From contig JAKIVZ010000011.1 in assembly GCA_022750295.1 (NCBI GenBank), positions 18,696 through 82,695 on the forward strand: 64,000 nt of DNA. Direction: 5' to 3'. Numbering within the stretch: the first letter of the stretch is position 1; each line of letters opens with the position of its first letter. The notes under the pieces were generated by a model. The model worked only from the letters and a program-made list of their open reading frames with translations. It was not told the DNA's origin and ran no database searches. The translations under genes and the position numbers were made by a program. Below are positions 41,710 to 49,314 of the stretch, in pieces. Source of the stretch: Candidatus Lutacidiplasma silvani (lineage in GTDB: Archaea > Thermoplasmatota > Thermoplasmata > Lutacidiplasmatales > UBA184).

Positions 41710-42324
41710 TTAGGGGATGACCTTCGTCTGCGTCCGTCGCGTGTCGCGGCGGTTCCGCGCGCGGGACGGCCGGAACCGTTCGGTTCCCTTGCCGCTCCAC
41801 CGCAGTCCGCGCCCGTCGCGGCCGGCGCGCGTCAGACCCCGGTAGACCCGGCCGGTGTGCGCCGGCCCGGCGATCCAGCCGAGCTGCCGGTCGGCGACGA
41901 TCTGGGGGTGGGCGGGGTCGAGCAGGATGACTTCGAAGAACTTCTCCTTCCCGTCTTCGCCGACCCAGTACGAGTTCAACACTTCGAGGTTCGGGTAGTG
42001 CTTCTGCGCCCGCTCCTCCGCAATCCGCTGGACGCTCTTCGCGAGCGTCATGCGGAGAATCCCCTTCCGCTTCGGGCGCCGCCCCGCGATGATCGCCCGC
42101 TTGCGCTGGCCGCCGCGCCGGACGCGGACGCGCACGATGATGAACCCTTCCTTGGCCTTCCAGCCGATCGCCCGCGCCCGGTCGAGGCGGGTCGGGTGCG
42201 CGAGGCGGGTCACCGTGTGCTGGCGCCGCCACGTCAGGAGACGCTCGTGGCGCAGCTCCGCACCCTCCTCCCCGAGGGTGAGGCGGAACGACTGGGAGAT
42301 GTACCGGTAGACCGACTGGCTCAT
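41710..42324 (-). CDS. rpl15e: 50S ribosomal protein L15e
   Basis: 204 aa, extremely basic. Family features: SVYRYISQSFR at the N-terminus, RLAHPTRLDRARAIGWKAKEGFIIVRVRVRRGG, and GRGLRWSGKGTERFRPSRARN at the end. The ATG lies about 30 nt after the TATA-like box CTTATAATAG. Confidence 0.95.
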   Translation of the reverse strand: MSQSVYRYISQSFRLTLGEEGAELRHERLLTWRRQHTVTRLAHPTRLDRARAIGWKAKEGFIIVRVRVRRGGQRKRAIIAGRRPKRKGILRMTLAKSVQRIAEERAQKHYPNLEVLNSYWVGEDGKEKFFEVILLDPAHPQIVADRQLGWIAGPAHTGRVYRGLTRAGRDGRGLRWSGKGTERFRPSRARNRRDTRRTQTKVIP

Positions 42325-42349
42325 GGACGGCGGCGGGGGACTTTCGGGG

Positions 42350-42360
42350 CTATTATAAGC
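42350..42360 (-). promoter_or_regulatory. TATA box of rpl15e
   Basis: GCTTATAATAG on the minus strand, centred 31 nt before the L15e ATG. Confidence 0.6.
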
Positions 42361-42487
42361 GGGAGGGTTCGGCTCCGTCGAAGCGCGGCCCCGTCGGGGC
42401 CCCGTCCGGCGCGGGGACCGGTTCGACCGGTTCCGTCGTTCCGCGACCCGTCGGCCGGAGAATCCGGACTCTCCCGGCCGAAGCGGG

Positions 42488-43102
42488 TCAGTCGGTTTCG
42501 GCCCCCAGGTCGCGGAGCAGCGCGTCGAGTCGACGAACCACCTCGGCCGGGCTCTCCGAGGCGAGGGCGGCGTCCAGGGGGCCGGGAAGCTCTGCGAGGA
42601 TCTCGTCGATTTCCCGGTCTTCCGAGCTGCGGGCGGCCACCGGCGGTGGGGACACGGCGGGGCGAACGGGGCGCAGCGCTTCTCCCGTCGGTTCGACCCG
42701 GACGTCCCGAGGGCGGAGGGTGGGGCGCAGCACCGTCGGTGGGCGCTGCGTCACCCTCCCCGGAGCCGGGGAGGGATTCCCCGTCGGGCCGGCGGACGGT
42801 TGCGCCGGGGGCGGCGTCGGGGCGACCGACGGACTCCGTGGAGAAGGCACTGGGACGGCGAGCCTCGGTCGCCGCTCGGCGGGCGCGACGTTCCGGCGGA
42901 CCGCCGGGAGGGCGTAGGGCAGGAGGAACGCCCAGGTGATCAGGAGAACGAGCAGCCCGAGGATCGTGTTGAAGATCCCCGACGGCGAGGTTTGCGAAAT
43001 GTAGAAGATCAGGTAGAGTCCCCAGAGGAGCGAGCTTCCCCCCACGACGAAGAGGAGGCCGAGGACGAGTCGGTCGCGAACGAGCTCCCCACTCATTTCC
43101 AA
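42488..43102 (-). CDS. Two-span membrane protein with Pro-rich tail
   Basis: 204 aa: two membrane spans (LVLGLLFVVGGSSLLWGLYLIFYI and IFNTILGLLVLLITWAFLLPYAL), then a long Pro/Arg linker and a C-terminal helical segment (EIDEILAELPGPLDAAL, VVRRLDALLRDLG). TATA-like GGTTTATCC about 26 nt before the ATG at 43102 supports that start. No family recognised. Confidence 0.65.
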   Translation of the reverse strand: MEMSGELVRDRLVLGLLFVVGGSSLLWGLYLIFYISQTSPSGIFNTILGLLVLLITWAFLLPYALPAVRRNVAPAERRPRLAVPVPSPRSPSVAPTPPPAQPSAGPTGNPSPAPGRVTQRPPTVLRPTLRPRDVRVEPTGEALRPVRPAVSPPPVAARSSEDREIDEILAELPGPLDAALASESPAEVVRRLDALLRDLGAETD

Positions 43103-43164
43103 TGGGGAATATTGCGTCCGTGGGGGATAAACCCCGTCGGACGGGCGGCCGAGGGTACGGACGG

Positions 43165-43563
43165 TTACGTCGGGGTGTCCCAGGGGAGCCGGACGTCCGA
43201 AGAGCGGCTCACTCGGGCCGTCGCGTGGCTCTCGGTGAGCACGAGCCGTTCGAGGTGGTGGACGATCTCACTCACCAGCCGGTCGAACCGGGCCCGGTCG
43301 GGGGCCGGGACCGACCTCGGGGCGGTCCAGACGACCGCCGCGCCCCCGCTGGTCGGGACGACGGTGAAGACGAGGTTCCGGGCCGCCTCCGGGACCGCGG
43401 GATTCATCCGCTTCAGCTCCGCCGAAACCCGACTCTCCGACGGCTCGTTCGTATCGGTCCGTTCGACCGTGTACCCGATCGTCCCGAGGTAGTCGGCGAG
43501 GTGCCCCGCGAACCGCTCTCGTCCCATCCCCCGCACCCGCAGCCACTCGTTACCGTCCACCAT
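43165..43563 (-). CDS. Hypothetical protein, 132 aa
   Basis: A small soluble protein: ADYLGTIGYTVERTDTN, LVFTVVPTSGGAAVVWTAP and FDRLVSEIVHHLERLV suggest a compact alpha/beta fold. Overlaps the end of the TrmJ-like gene by 14 bp, so it is likely the last gene of the prefoldin/ftsY/trmJ operon. Not recognised. Confidence 0.6.
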   Translation of the reverse strand: MVDGNEWLRVRGMGRERFAGHLADYLGTIGYTVERTDTNEPSESRVSAELKRMNPAVPEAARNLVFTVVPTSGGAAVVWTAPRSVPAPDRARFDRLVSEIVHHLERLVLTESHATARVSRSSDVRLPWDTPT

Positions 43564-44290
43564 GCGACTTCCTCCCCCATCGGTCGACGCTCTTGAGGAA
43601 TCCGAGGAGCATCCGGTACTCCGGTTCGGTCGGGGTCGACCGCCCGAGGACCCGCCGCCACAGCAGCGCGAGGCCCTGGCGCTTGTGGGCGGGGTACCCG
43701 GCCTTCGCCGCCAACTCCTCGACCCGGCGCAGGAGGAGCTCCTTCTCCGACCCGTTCAACGACAGGACCTCGGGTGCGGGCGTGCTCTCCGGGTCGACGG
43801 GGCCTCGTTGTCGGTGGATCGCGTAGAGGACGATCGCCACCGCGTGCGAGAGGTTGAGGGTCGGGAATTCGCGACGGGCCGGAATGTGGACGAGGAGGTC
43901 GCACTGGGCGAGTTCCTCACGGCCGAGGCCATTGTCCTCGGGTCCGAACACCACCGCGATCGTCCCGACGATCGGGAGAAAGAGCTCGCCGAGCCGCTCC
44001 GGCGAGACGGCCCGTCGGAGGTACGACGCGGAGCGGCCGGTGGACAGGTCGGTCGTGCCCACGACGAGGTCGGCGCCAACGGTCGCGGTCGCTAAGTCCG
44101 GGACGACCTTCGCCGCCCGAAGGTTCGGAATCCCGCCCATCGCTCTGCGCCGGGCCTCGGTCCCGAGCTCCGCCCGCGGGGCGACGAAGATGAGCTGGTC
44201 CGCGCCGAAGTTCCGCGCGATCCGGGCGACGGCCCCGACGTTCCCGTCCTCCTTGGGTCGCACGAGCACGACCGTCAGGCGTGCGCTCAC
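43550..44290 (-). CDS. TrmJ-type tRNA 2'-O-methyltransferase (SPOUT)
   Basis: About 246 aa, starting at the GTG that overlaps the ftsY stop; the 485-aa ORF in the track runs on into ftsY in the wrong frame. SPOUT motifs: VVLVRPKEDGNVGAVARIARNFG, IAVVFGPEDNGLGREEL, and NLSHAVAIVLYAI. It matches the TrmH/TrmJ family, and TrmJ methylates position 32 of tRNAs. A C-terminal helical extension (EKELLLRRVEELAAKAGY) is typical of TrmJ. Confidence 0.87.
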   Translation of the reverse strand: MSARLTVVLVRPKEDGNVGAVARIARNFGADQLIFVAPRAELGTEARRRAMGGIPNLRAAKVVPDLATATVGADLVVGTTDLSTGRSASYLRRAVSPERLGELFLPIVGTIAVVFGPEDNGLGREELAQCDLLVHIPARREFPTLNLSHAVAIVLYAIHRQRGPVDPESTPAPEVLSLNGSEKELLLRRVEELAAKAGYPAHKRQGLALLWRRVLGRSTPTEPEYRMLLGFLKSVDRWGRKSHGGR

Positions 44291-45264
44291 CCCGCGGTCC
44301 CCTCCGCGAAGAGCCTGCGGACCATCCAGTCCGGGTCGAACGGTGCGAGGTCCTGGTATCCCTGGCCGAGTCCGACGTACAGGATCGGCCGCCCCGTGAC
44401 GAACGTCGCCGAGAGAGCGGCGCCGCCCTTCACGTCGGCGTCGAGCTTGGTCAGGATGAGGCCGTCGACGCCGAGCGACTTCTGGAACAGTTTCGCCTGC
44501 TCGACCACGTCGTTGCCGGACAGAGCGTCCCCGACAAAGAGGGTCAGGGACGGTTGGACGACCCGACGGATCTTCTGGGCCTCGTGGATCAGGTTCTCGT
44601 TCGTGTGCTGGCGCCCCGCGGTGTCGATCAGAACCACGTCGACGCCCTTGGCCCGGGCGTGCTCGACGGCGTCGTACGCCACGGCCGCCGGGTCGCTCCC
44701 CTCCTGCTGGCGAATCACGCGGATCCCGAGGCGCTCGCCGTGGACGAGCAGCTGTTCGATCGCCCCGGCCCGGAACGTGTCGCCGGCCGCGATGACGACC
44801 CCGAGACCGGCGTCGCGGAGCCGCATGGCGAGCTTCGCCACCGTCGTCGTCTTGCCGGTGCCGTTGACGCCGACGAACAGCACGATGTACGGCTTCTTCT
44901 CCGCCTTCCGCGCGGCCTCGATGAGGTCGAGGGGAGGCTTCGACAGAAGCGAGCGGATCGACGCCTCGAGGCTGCTCTTCACGGCCGCGTCGACGTCGAT
45001 GCCCCATCGCAACCGCTTCCCGGCCAAGCTCTTCCGAAGATCCTTGCGGATCCGCTCGACGACCGGGAGGGCGACGTCGGACTGCAGCAGCACGATTTCC
45101 AGCTCGTCGAGCACGTCCTCGAGCTTCGCCTCGTCGATCCCCCGCGAAAGGAGACCCTCCGCGAACGGGGACCCTCCGGAAACCGGGGCGGGGGTGGAGG
45201 TGGAGGTGGAGGCCGCCGGGGCCGGAGTCCGCCCGGTCAGGCGCGCCTTAATCGCTGCCCACAT
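44287..45264 (-). CDS. ftsY: Signal recognition particle receptor FtsY
   Basis: 325 aa. A short acidic-free N-terminal linker (STSTSTPAP) leads into the four-helix N domain, then the GTPase: G1 GVNGTGKTTTVAKLA (132-146), DTFRAGAIEQLL, VVLIDTAGRQHTNENL, and LTKLDADVKGGAALS. It docks SRP-bound ribosomes at the membrane. It overlaps prefoldin alpha upstream and the trmJ-like gene downstream. Confidence 0.95.
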   Translation of the reverse strand: MWAAIKARLTGRTPAPAASTSTSTPAPVSGGSPFAEGLLSRGIDEAKLEDVLDELEIVLLQSDVALPVVERIRKDLRKSLAGKRLRWGIDVDAAVKSSLEASIRSLLSKPPLDLIEAARKAEKKPYIVLFVGVNGTGKTTTVAKLAMRLRDAGLGVVIAAGDTFRAGAIEQLLVHGERLGIRVIRQQEGSDPAAVAYDAVEHARAKGVDVVLIDTAGRQHTNENLIHEAQKIRRVVQPSLTLFVGDALSGNDVVEQAKLFQKSLGVDGLILTKLDADVKGGAALSATFVTGRPILYVGLGQGYQDLAPFDPDWMVRRLFAEGTAG

Positions 45265-45694
45265 CGCCCGGGACCGGCGCGCCGCTCGTCGCCCGCGCGA
45301 GCGCGTCCAGGCGCCGGCTGAGGATCTGGATCCGCTCCTCGAGCGTCTGCATCTGGCCCTCGAGTTCCTGGGTGGCGTGGTCGATCTTCCCGACGCGCTG
45401 GGCGAGGAGCTCGGTGACCTGGGGCCGCTCGAGCTCGACGACGTACCCGGCGCCGATGCCGATCAGGACCTTCGTGCTCGTGGACGGGGTTCCTCGAAGG
45501 TAGGTTTCGCCCCCGACGGGGACCAGGAGTTCGCTCCCGCCCGGGACTCGGTCGAGCCCCTCCAGCGTGGCGCGCGCCCGCTCGTGGTCGCCGCGCGACG
45601 CGGAGAGGTACTGGTGCTGTTGCAGAAGGGCGTTCAGCTGATTGCGGTAAGCATCGAGGCGAGAGAGGTCTTCTTGGACCTGGCGCTCCGTCAT
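45248..45694 (-). CDS. pfdA: Prefoldin subunit alpha
   Basis: 148 aa, a coiled-coil chaperone subunit: N-terminal helix (EDLSRLDAYRNQLNALLQQHQYL), central beta hairpins (GSELLVPVGGETYLRG and VLIGIGAGYVVE), and C-terminal helix (ELEGQMQTLEERIQILSRRLDAL). It pairs with the beta subunit at 57346. ATG at 45694 chosen; a GTG seven codons upstream would overlap L18Ae. Overlaps ftsY by 17 bp. Confidence 0.92.
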   Translation of the reverse strand: MTERQVQEDLSRLDAYRNQLNALLQQHQYLSASRGDHERARATLEGLDRVPGGSELLVPVGGETYLRGTPSTSTKVLIGIGAGYVVELERPQVTELLAQRVGKIDHATQELEGQMQTLEERIQILSRRLDALARATSGAPVPGDVGSD

Positions 45695-45711
45695 GGGAGC
45701 GCTCGGCGCGC

Positions 45712-45897
45712 TCACGCGGGGACCTCGGCCAGGCTCGTGATGCGGATCAGCCCCCGCTTGACGTGATGGCACCCGCCGATCTCGCTGAGCGCCCACTCCC
45801 GCGCCTGCTCGGCCGACGCGGCCTCGCAGACCTTCGTGAACGTCTGCCAGTCGGCCCGGCGAGCGAGGTACGTGCCGGAGACTTGCCAGTTGGCCAC
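45712..45897 (-). CDS. rpl18a: 50S ribosomal protein L18Ae (LX)
   Basis: A short 61-aa form starting at GTG: NWQVSGTYLARRADWQTFTKV, then AREWALSEIGGCHHVKRGLIRI. The FTK and HxVKRxxIxI patterns are those of LX/L18Ae. Homologues are usually somewhat longer. First gene of the L18Ae-pfdA-ftsY-trmJ operon; a TATA-like GGTTATGTAAC lies about 40 nt upstream. Confidence 0.88.
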   Translation of the reverse strand: MANWQVSGTYLARRADWQTFTKVCEAASAEQAREWALSEIGGCHHVKRGLIRITSLAEVPA

Positions 45898-46067
45898 TGC
45901 TCCTCGGGGACGGCCGCGCCACCCAGGGTCGTTACATAACCCTTCCGGGAGGTTTTTCAGTCCCGACGGGAGGGTTATTACCGTCGGGCCTCTCGGAACG
46001 ACCGGCGCAGGGAACCGTCGCCGGCCCCTCCGCGCGGTCCCGGCGCCGGACGCAAGGACCGACCACC

Positions 46068-48170
46068 ATGCCCCCGCCCCTGAGACTGCGCCTTCGGTCG
46101 GGACCGCTCCTGCCCGCACTGGCCGTCGCGCTCGCGGGGTTGGCCCTTCTGGGAGCCATCGTCGGTGGGCTCGTACCGACGGGGGTCACCTCCTCCGGGC
46201 TCGCCGGGTCCGCCGTGTCCGAGCCCGCCGTTCCCGTCCCGGCCGTGGGTTCCGGTACGGGAGCGATCTCCCTTGGAATCTCGGTGACCCCGGGAATCAT
46301 CTGCGTCTCGAACAATCTCGCGTGTCCGTCCAGCGAACAGGTCGCCCGCGTCACGCTCCAAGCCAACGCTCCAGAACTCGTGACGACGACCTACCCCGCG
46401 GTCCAGGTGGTCTTCCTCCTCGAGACGACGCTGTACGACGGGGTGTACGATGGCTCCCTCGGCGTTCCGGGGCGGGAGAATTGTGCGGATTCGTCGTCGC
46501 ACATGCCGTGCGAGGAGTCGAACGGGGTCCCGTTCTTCGTCGCCAATGCGGGCGAGATCGCGGCCTCCATCGCCTCCGCGAACCCGAAGTCGTCCGTGAC
46601 GTTCGGCCTCGTGAACTTCTTCTCCACGGGCGACGTCTACGACAAGTTCTCGGTCGACGCCGCCCAGGGGCTCGAATCGGTCGCCTACCACGTCGACGTC
46701 GGGACGCCGGTGCCGGCGAACGCGTTCGAGGAGGCCGTCACCTCGACGTTCCAGGCCGAAGTCCTCGACGGGGGTTGGGTGTACCCGGGGCTCAATTTCG
46801 GAAACAACATCCTGCACTCCGACAGCATCACCGCGCTCTACGGCGCGCTCATGGGGTACGGAATCAACTGGATCCCGAACGCCCACCACGTCCTCGTCCT
46901 CATCGGCTCCACGGCCCCGCGCGACCCGTCGTACGTCCAGAACTATTGCGTGAGCCCGTCGTCGGCGTGGCGGTACGCGTGCTACGGCCCGGCCGGTCAG
47001 TACAACTCCGGGTGCGAGCCGTCGTATTCGTTCGGAGTCGGGACGAGCCCGGAGTGCTTCCCGTGGGTCCAGTCGACGGACGGGAGCGCGAACGATTCGA
47101 TCGCGGGACTCGCCCGTTCGGCGCCGGATTGCGTGCACTCGCTCGGCCAGCGGTGCACGATCGATGTGGTCGACCTCTGGACGACCTCGACCGACCCGTT
47201 CTCGAACGGCTGGCCGAGCGCGTCGCAGGGAGGTCCGGGCGGCGCGTACGTCGTGCAGAACACCGCCCGAGTGCTGTCGTCCGGGTGCGACCTCGCGGCG
47301 GCGACCGGCGGTACGTGGGACGGCCCCTCGTTCTTCACCTGCTCCGACGGCCAGACCGGCGACCTCGCGTTCGTCGAGCACGGGCCCGCGCTGACCCCGG
47401 TCCTCTCCAACCCGACCCTCTTCTCGGCGTTCCATGGCGTCGGATTCGGTCCGCTGACGACGGACATCATCGCCACGGGGGCGAACGAGTCGATGTTCCG
47501 CTACGTCCCGTTCGCGAACATTCGTCCCGCCGCGACCCTCGACCCCGAGACCCAGTGCCTCACTCCGACGGGGGCACTGCCGAACTGCCCCGGTCCGACG
47601 TTCCACAACGGGTCGGCGTACGAGAGCCTCAACTGGAACTGGTCGAACGTCCCCGCGGAGAACGTCATCCACGGCGGCGACGCGTGGATCGCCTCGTTCA
47701 ACGTGATCGCGCTCGGACCCCCCTACGGGAGCATCCCGGTCGACGCTTGCGTCACGTCCACCTGCGGGCAGGGCGGCAGCGGCTCCGTCGGGGGTACGTA
47801 TACCTCGGCTCGCTACATCCCCGGCACGGGCACGACCGAGGTGAATCAGTCGTTCCCCCTCGCGATCCTCCGGATCATCTACGGGCCCCAGCTTCCGATC
47901 CCGGCGTCGGCCGTCCCGCCCGTCGCCGGGATTCCGCCCGCGCCGCCGGCGCCGCCCCTGCCGGTCGTGACGAGCCCCATCGCAGGCGCGACCGGAACGG
48001 GAACGATCCCGACCATCTCGATCCAGGCCCTGGGCGCCGGATTCCTTGGCGCCGGGTTCACGCGGGTCGCGCAGCGGAACCGGCCGGTCGCCATGGGGCA
48101 GGTCAACCGATCCGGAAAGCCGCCGGGGCAGCGGAAACGCCCCGGTCGGCAGGTCGGCCGGTTCGTCTGA
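46068..48170 (+). CDS. Large secreted or surface protein, VWA-like
   Basis: 700 aa. N-terminal signal or anchor (LLPALAVALAGLALLGAIVGGLV), then a Ser/Gly/Asn-rich extracytoplasmic chain with several Cys. AVQVVFLLETTLYDG, SVTFGLVNFFS, DSITALYGALMGYG and HHVLVLIGST follow the strand-helix order of a von Willebrand A domain, with a poorly conserved metal site. A Pro-rich stretch (PPAPPAPPLP) leads to a C-terminal hydrophobic patch and basic tail, possibly a membrane anchor. Surface adhesion is a reasonable guess. It diverges from L18Ae. Confidence 0.6.
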   Translation: MPPPLRLRLRSGPLLPALAVALAGLALLGAIVGGLVPTGVTSSGLAGSAVSEPAVPVPAVGSGTGAISLGISVTPGIICVSNNLACPSSEQVARVTLQANAPELVTTTYPAVQVVFLLETTLYDGVYDGSLGVPGRENCADSSSHMPCEESNGVPFFVANAGEIAASIASANPKSSVTFGLVNFFSTGDVYDKFSVDAAQGLESVAYHVDVGTPVPANAFEEAVTSTFQAEVLDGGWVYPGLNFGNNILHSDSITALYGALMGYGINWIPNAHHVLVLIGSTAPRDPSYVQNYCVSPSSAWRYACYGPAGQYNSGCEPSYSFGVGTSPECFPWVQSTDGSANDSIAGLARSAPDCVHSLGQRCTIDVVDLWTTSTDPFSNGWPSASQGGPGGAYVVQNTARVLSSGCDLAAATGGTWDGPSFFTCSDGQTGDLAFVEHGPALTPVLSNPTLFSAFHGVGFGPLTTDIIATGANESMFRYVPFANIRPAATLDPETQCLTPTGALPNCPGPTFHNGSAYESLNWNWSNVPAENVIHGGDAWIASFNVIALGPPYGSIPVDACVTSTCGQGGSGSVGGTYTSARYIPGTGTTEVNQSFPLAILRIIYGPQLPIPASAVPPVAGIPPAPPAPPLPVVTSPIAGATGTGTIPTISIQALGAGFLGAGFTRVAQRNRPVAMGQVNRSGKPPGQRKRPGRQVGRFV

Positions 48171-48174
48171 TCCC

Positions 48175-48408
48175 TCAGGTTCCAGGGGTGGGCGTCGTCG
48201 CCTCGGCCCGACGCTTTTCGTATCGCTCGCGCTCGCGATACCAGCGCTCGAGCCGGTCCTCGAGCGATTCCCCATCCGCCACCGCGCGGGCCGGCGACGG
48301 CGTTCCCCCGGAGGGGGCGGCCGACGGGCCCACGTCCTGCACGCCATCGAGCGGCTGGGCGACCCCGCTCGGGTGGGTCAGCCGGCGAGTTCCGCGACGG
48401 CGCGCCAT
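48175..48408 (-). CDS. Possible small basic protein, 77 aa
   Basis: The end of a long minus-strand frame reads like a small protein: MARRRGTRRLTHPSGVAQPL at the N-terminus and LEDRLERWYRERERYEKRRAE, a charged helix, near the C-terminus. It overlaps the THUMP gene's end by 31 bp. It may be translationally linked. Unrecognised. Confidence 0.4.
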   Translation of the reverse strand: MARRRGTRRLTHPSGVAQPLDGVQDVGPSAAPSGGTPSPARAVADGESLEDRLERWYRERERYEKRRAEATTPTPGT

Positions 48409-49274
48409 CGCTCTCCCACCTCCTGGTCCGTAAGTCCGACCGTCGGAGAGAAGACCACGACGTCCCCCCACCGGGAGCGGGCCTCCGGGTACTCGTCGAC
48501 CAGGAGCGGAAGGACCACGCCGTCGGCGTGGACCGCGGCCAGTCGCTCGGAGAGCGCGGGGTTGGGGTCCGACGGCCCGGGCGGGCTCGCGGTCGGCGCG
48601 TGCGGGTCGAACGCGGTCAACACCGAGTCCGCGAGCGGGACCCCCTCGCCCGTCGCGACCCAGTCGCATCGGCACCCCCGCTTCATCATCAGGTAGGCGC
48701 CGAGCGCCCCGCGCGGGCCATCCACGAGGGCGACGACCCGGCCCGCGACCCCGAGCGGAAGGCCCCCCGGGCCCGCGGCCCGGTCGTCGTAGACGTACGT
48801 CCGGGGGCCGCGCACCTCGACGAAGAGCTCGACGTCGGGGGTGTCGAGGTCGACGCGGACCCCCCGGGAGCGGTACTCCTCGAAGATCTCCCCGCCCACG
48901 TCGCGGGCGAGTTCCTGGCTCGTGAACGGGTGGGTCCCGGTGCGCCGCGCCCGGAGCGCGAAGCTCGAGTTCGGTTGCAGCCGGCGCTCGGCGACGGGAC
49001 GGAGCGCCGCCAAGATCGCCAGCCGTTCGGTCGGGACCTCCACGGCCCGGCTCACGGAAGTGACTCCGAAGGTACGACGGAGGAGCCGGACCGCCATCGC
49101 GGCGTCGTCGGCCTCCACGTACACGTGCCCGTGGTCGGCCCGGAGCCGGCACGTCGTGCCCGCCCGCACGAACTGCGCGAGGATGTTCTGCCGGAGACGA
49201 TGCTCGAACTCTCGACGGACGGGGGCCGACTTGAGCGCGAGCTCGCCGTACCGGACGAGGACGAGCGACGCCAC
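48378..49274 (-). CDS. ThiI-like THUMP-domain protein with degenerate PP-loop
   Basis: 298 aa from a GTG placed about 30 nt after a CTAAAT box. ThiI's N-terminal ferredoxin-like and THUMP regions are clear: LVLVRYGELALKSAPVRREFE, RADHGHVYVEADD, and DLDTPDVELFVEVRGPRTYVY. The following PP-loop, SGGIDSPVA in real ThiI, reads VDGPRGALGAYLMMKRGC, so the ATP-binding serine/aspartate are gone. The chain then ends after a shortened domain. It probably binds tRNA but does not make 4-thiouridine. Confidence 0.82.
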   Translation of the reverse strand: MASLVLVRYGELALKSAPVRREFEHRLRQNILAQFVRAGTTCRLRADHGHVYVEADDAAMAVRLLRRTFGVTSVSRAVEVPTERLAILAALRPVAERRLQPNSSFALRARRTGTHPFTSQELARDVGGEIFEEYRSRGVRVDLDTPDVELFVEVRGPRTYVYDDRAAGPGGLPLGVAGRVVALVDGPRGALGAYLMMKRGCRCDWVATGEGVPLADSVLTAFDPHAPTASPPGPSDPNPALSERLAAVHADGVVLPLLVDEYPEARSRWGDVVVFSPTVGLTDQEVGERWRAVAELAG

Positions 49275-49281
49275 GGAGGAA

Positions 49282-49290
49282 TCGTTAAGA
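49282..49290 (+). promoter_or_regulatory. TATA-like box of argS
   Basis: TCGTTAAGA lies 25-33 nt before the TTG start of argS. This is the reason for choosing that start. The divergent THUMP gene uses the neighbouring CTAAAT. Confidence 0.4.
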
Positions 49291-49314
49291 TGGAACCGCC
49301 GATTTAGCCGTTGC

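Noticed and set aside
45836-48433. 865-aa plus-strand ORF
   Set aside because: Out-of-frame shadow of the VWA-like secreted protein at 46068, which has a signal segment and a normal composition.
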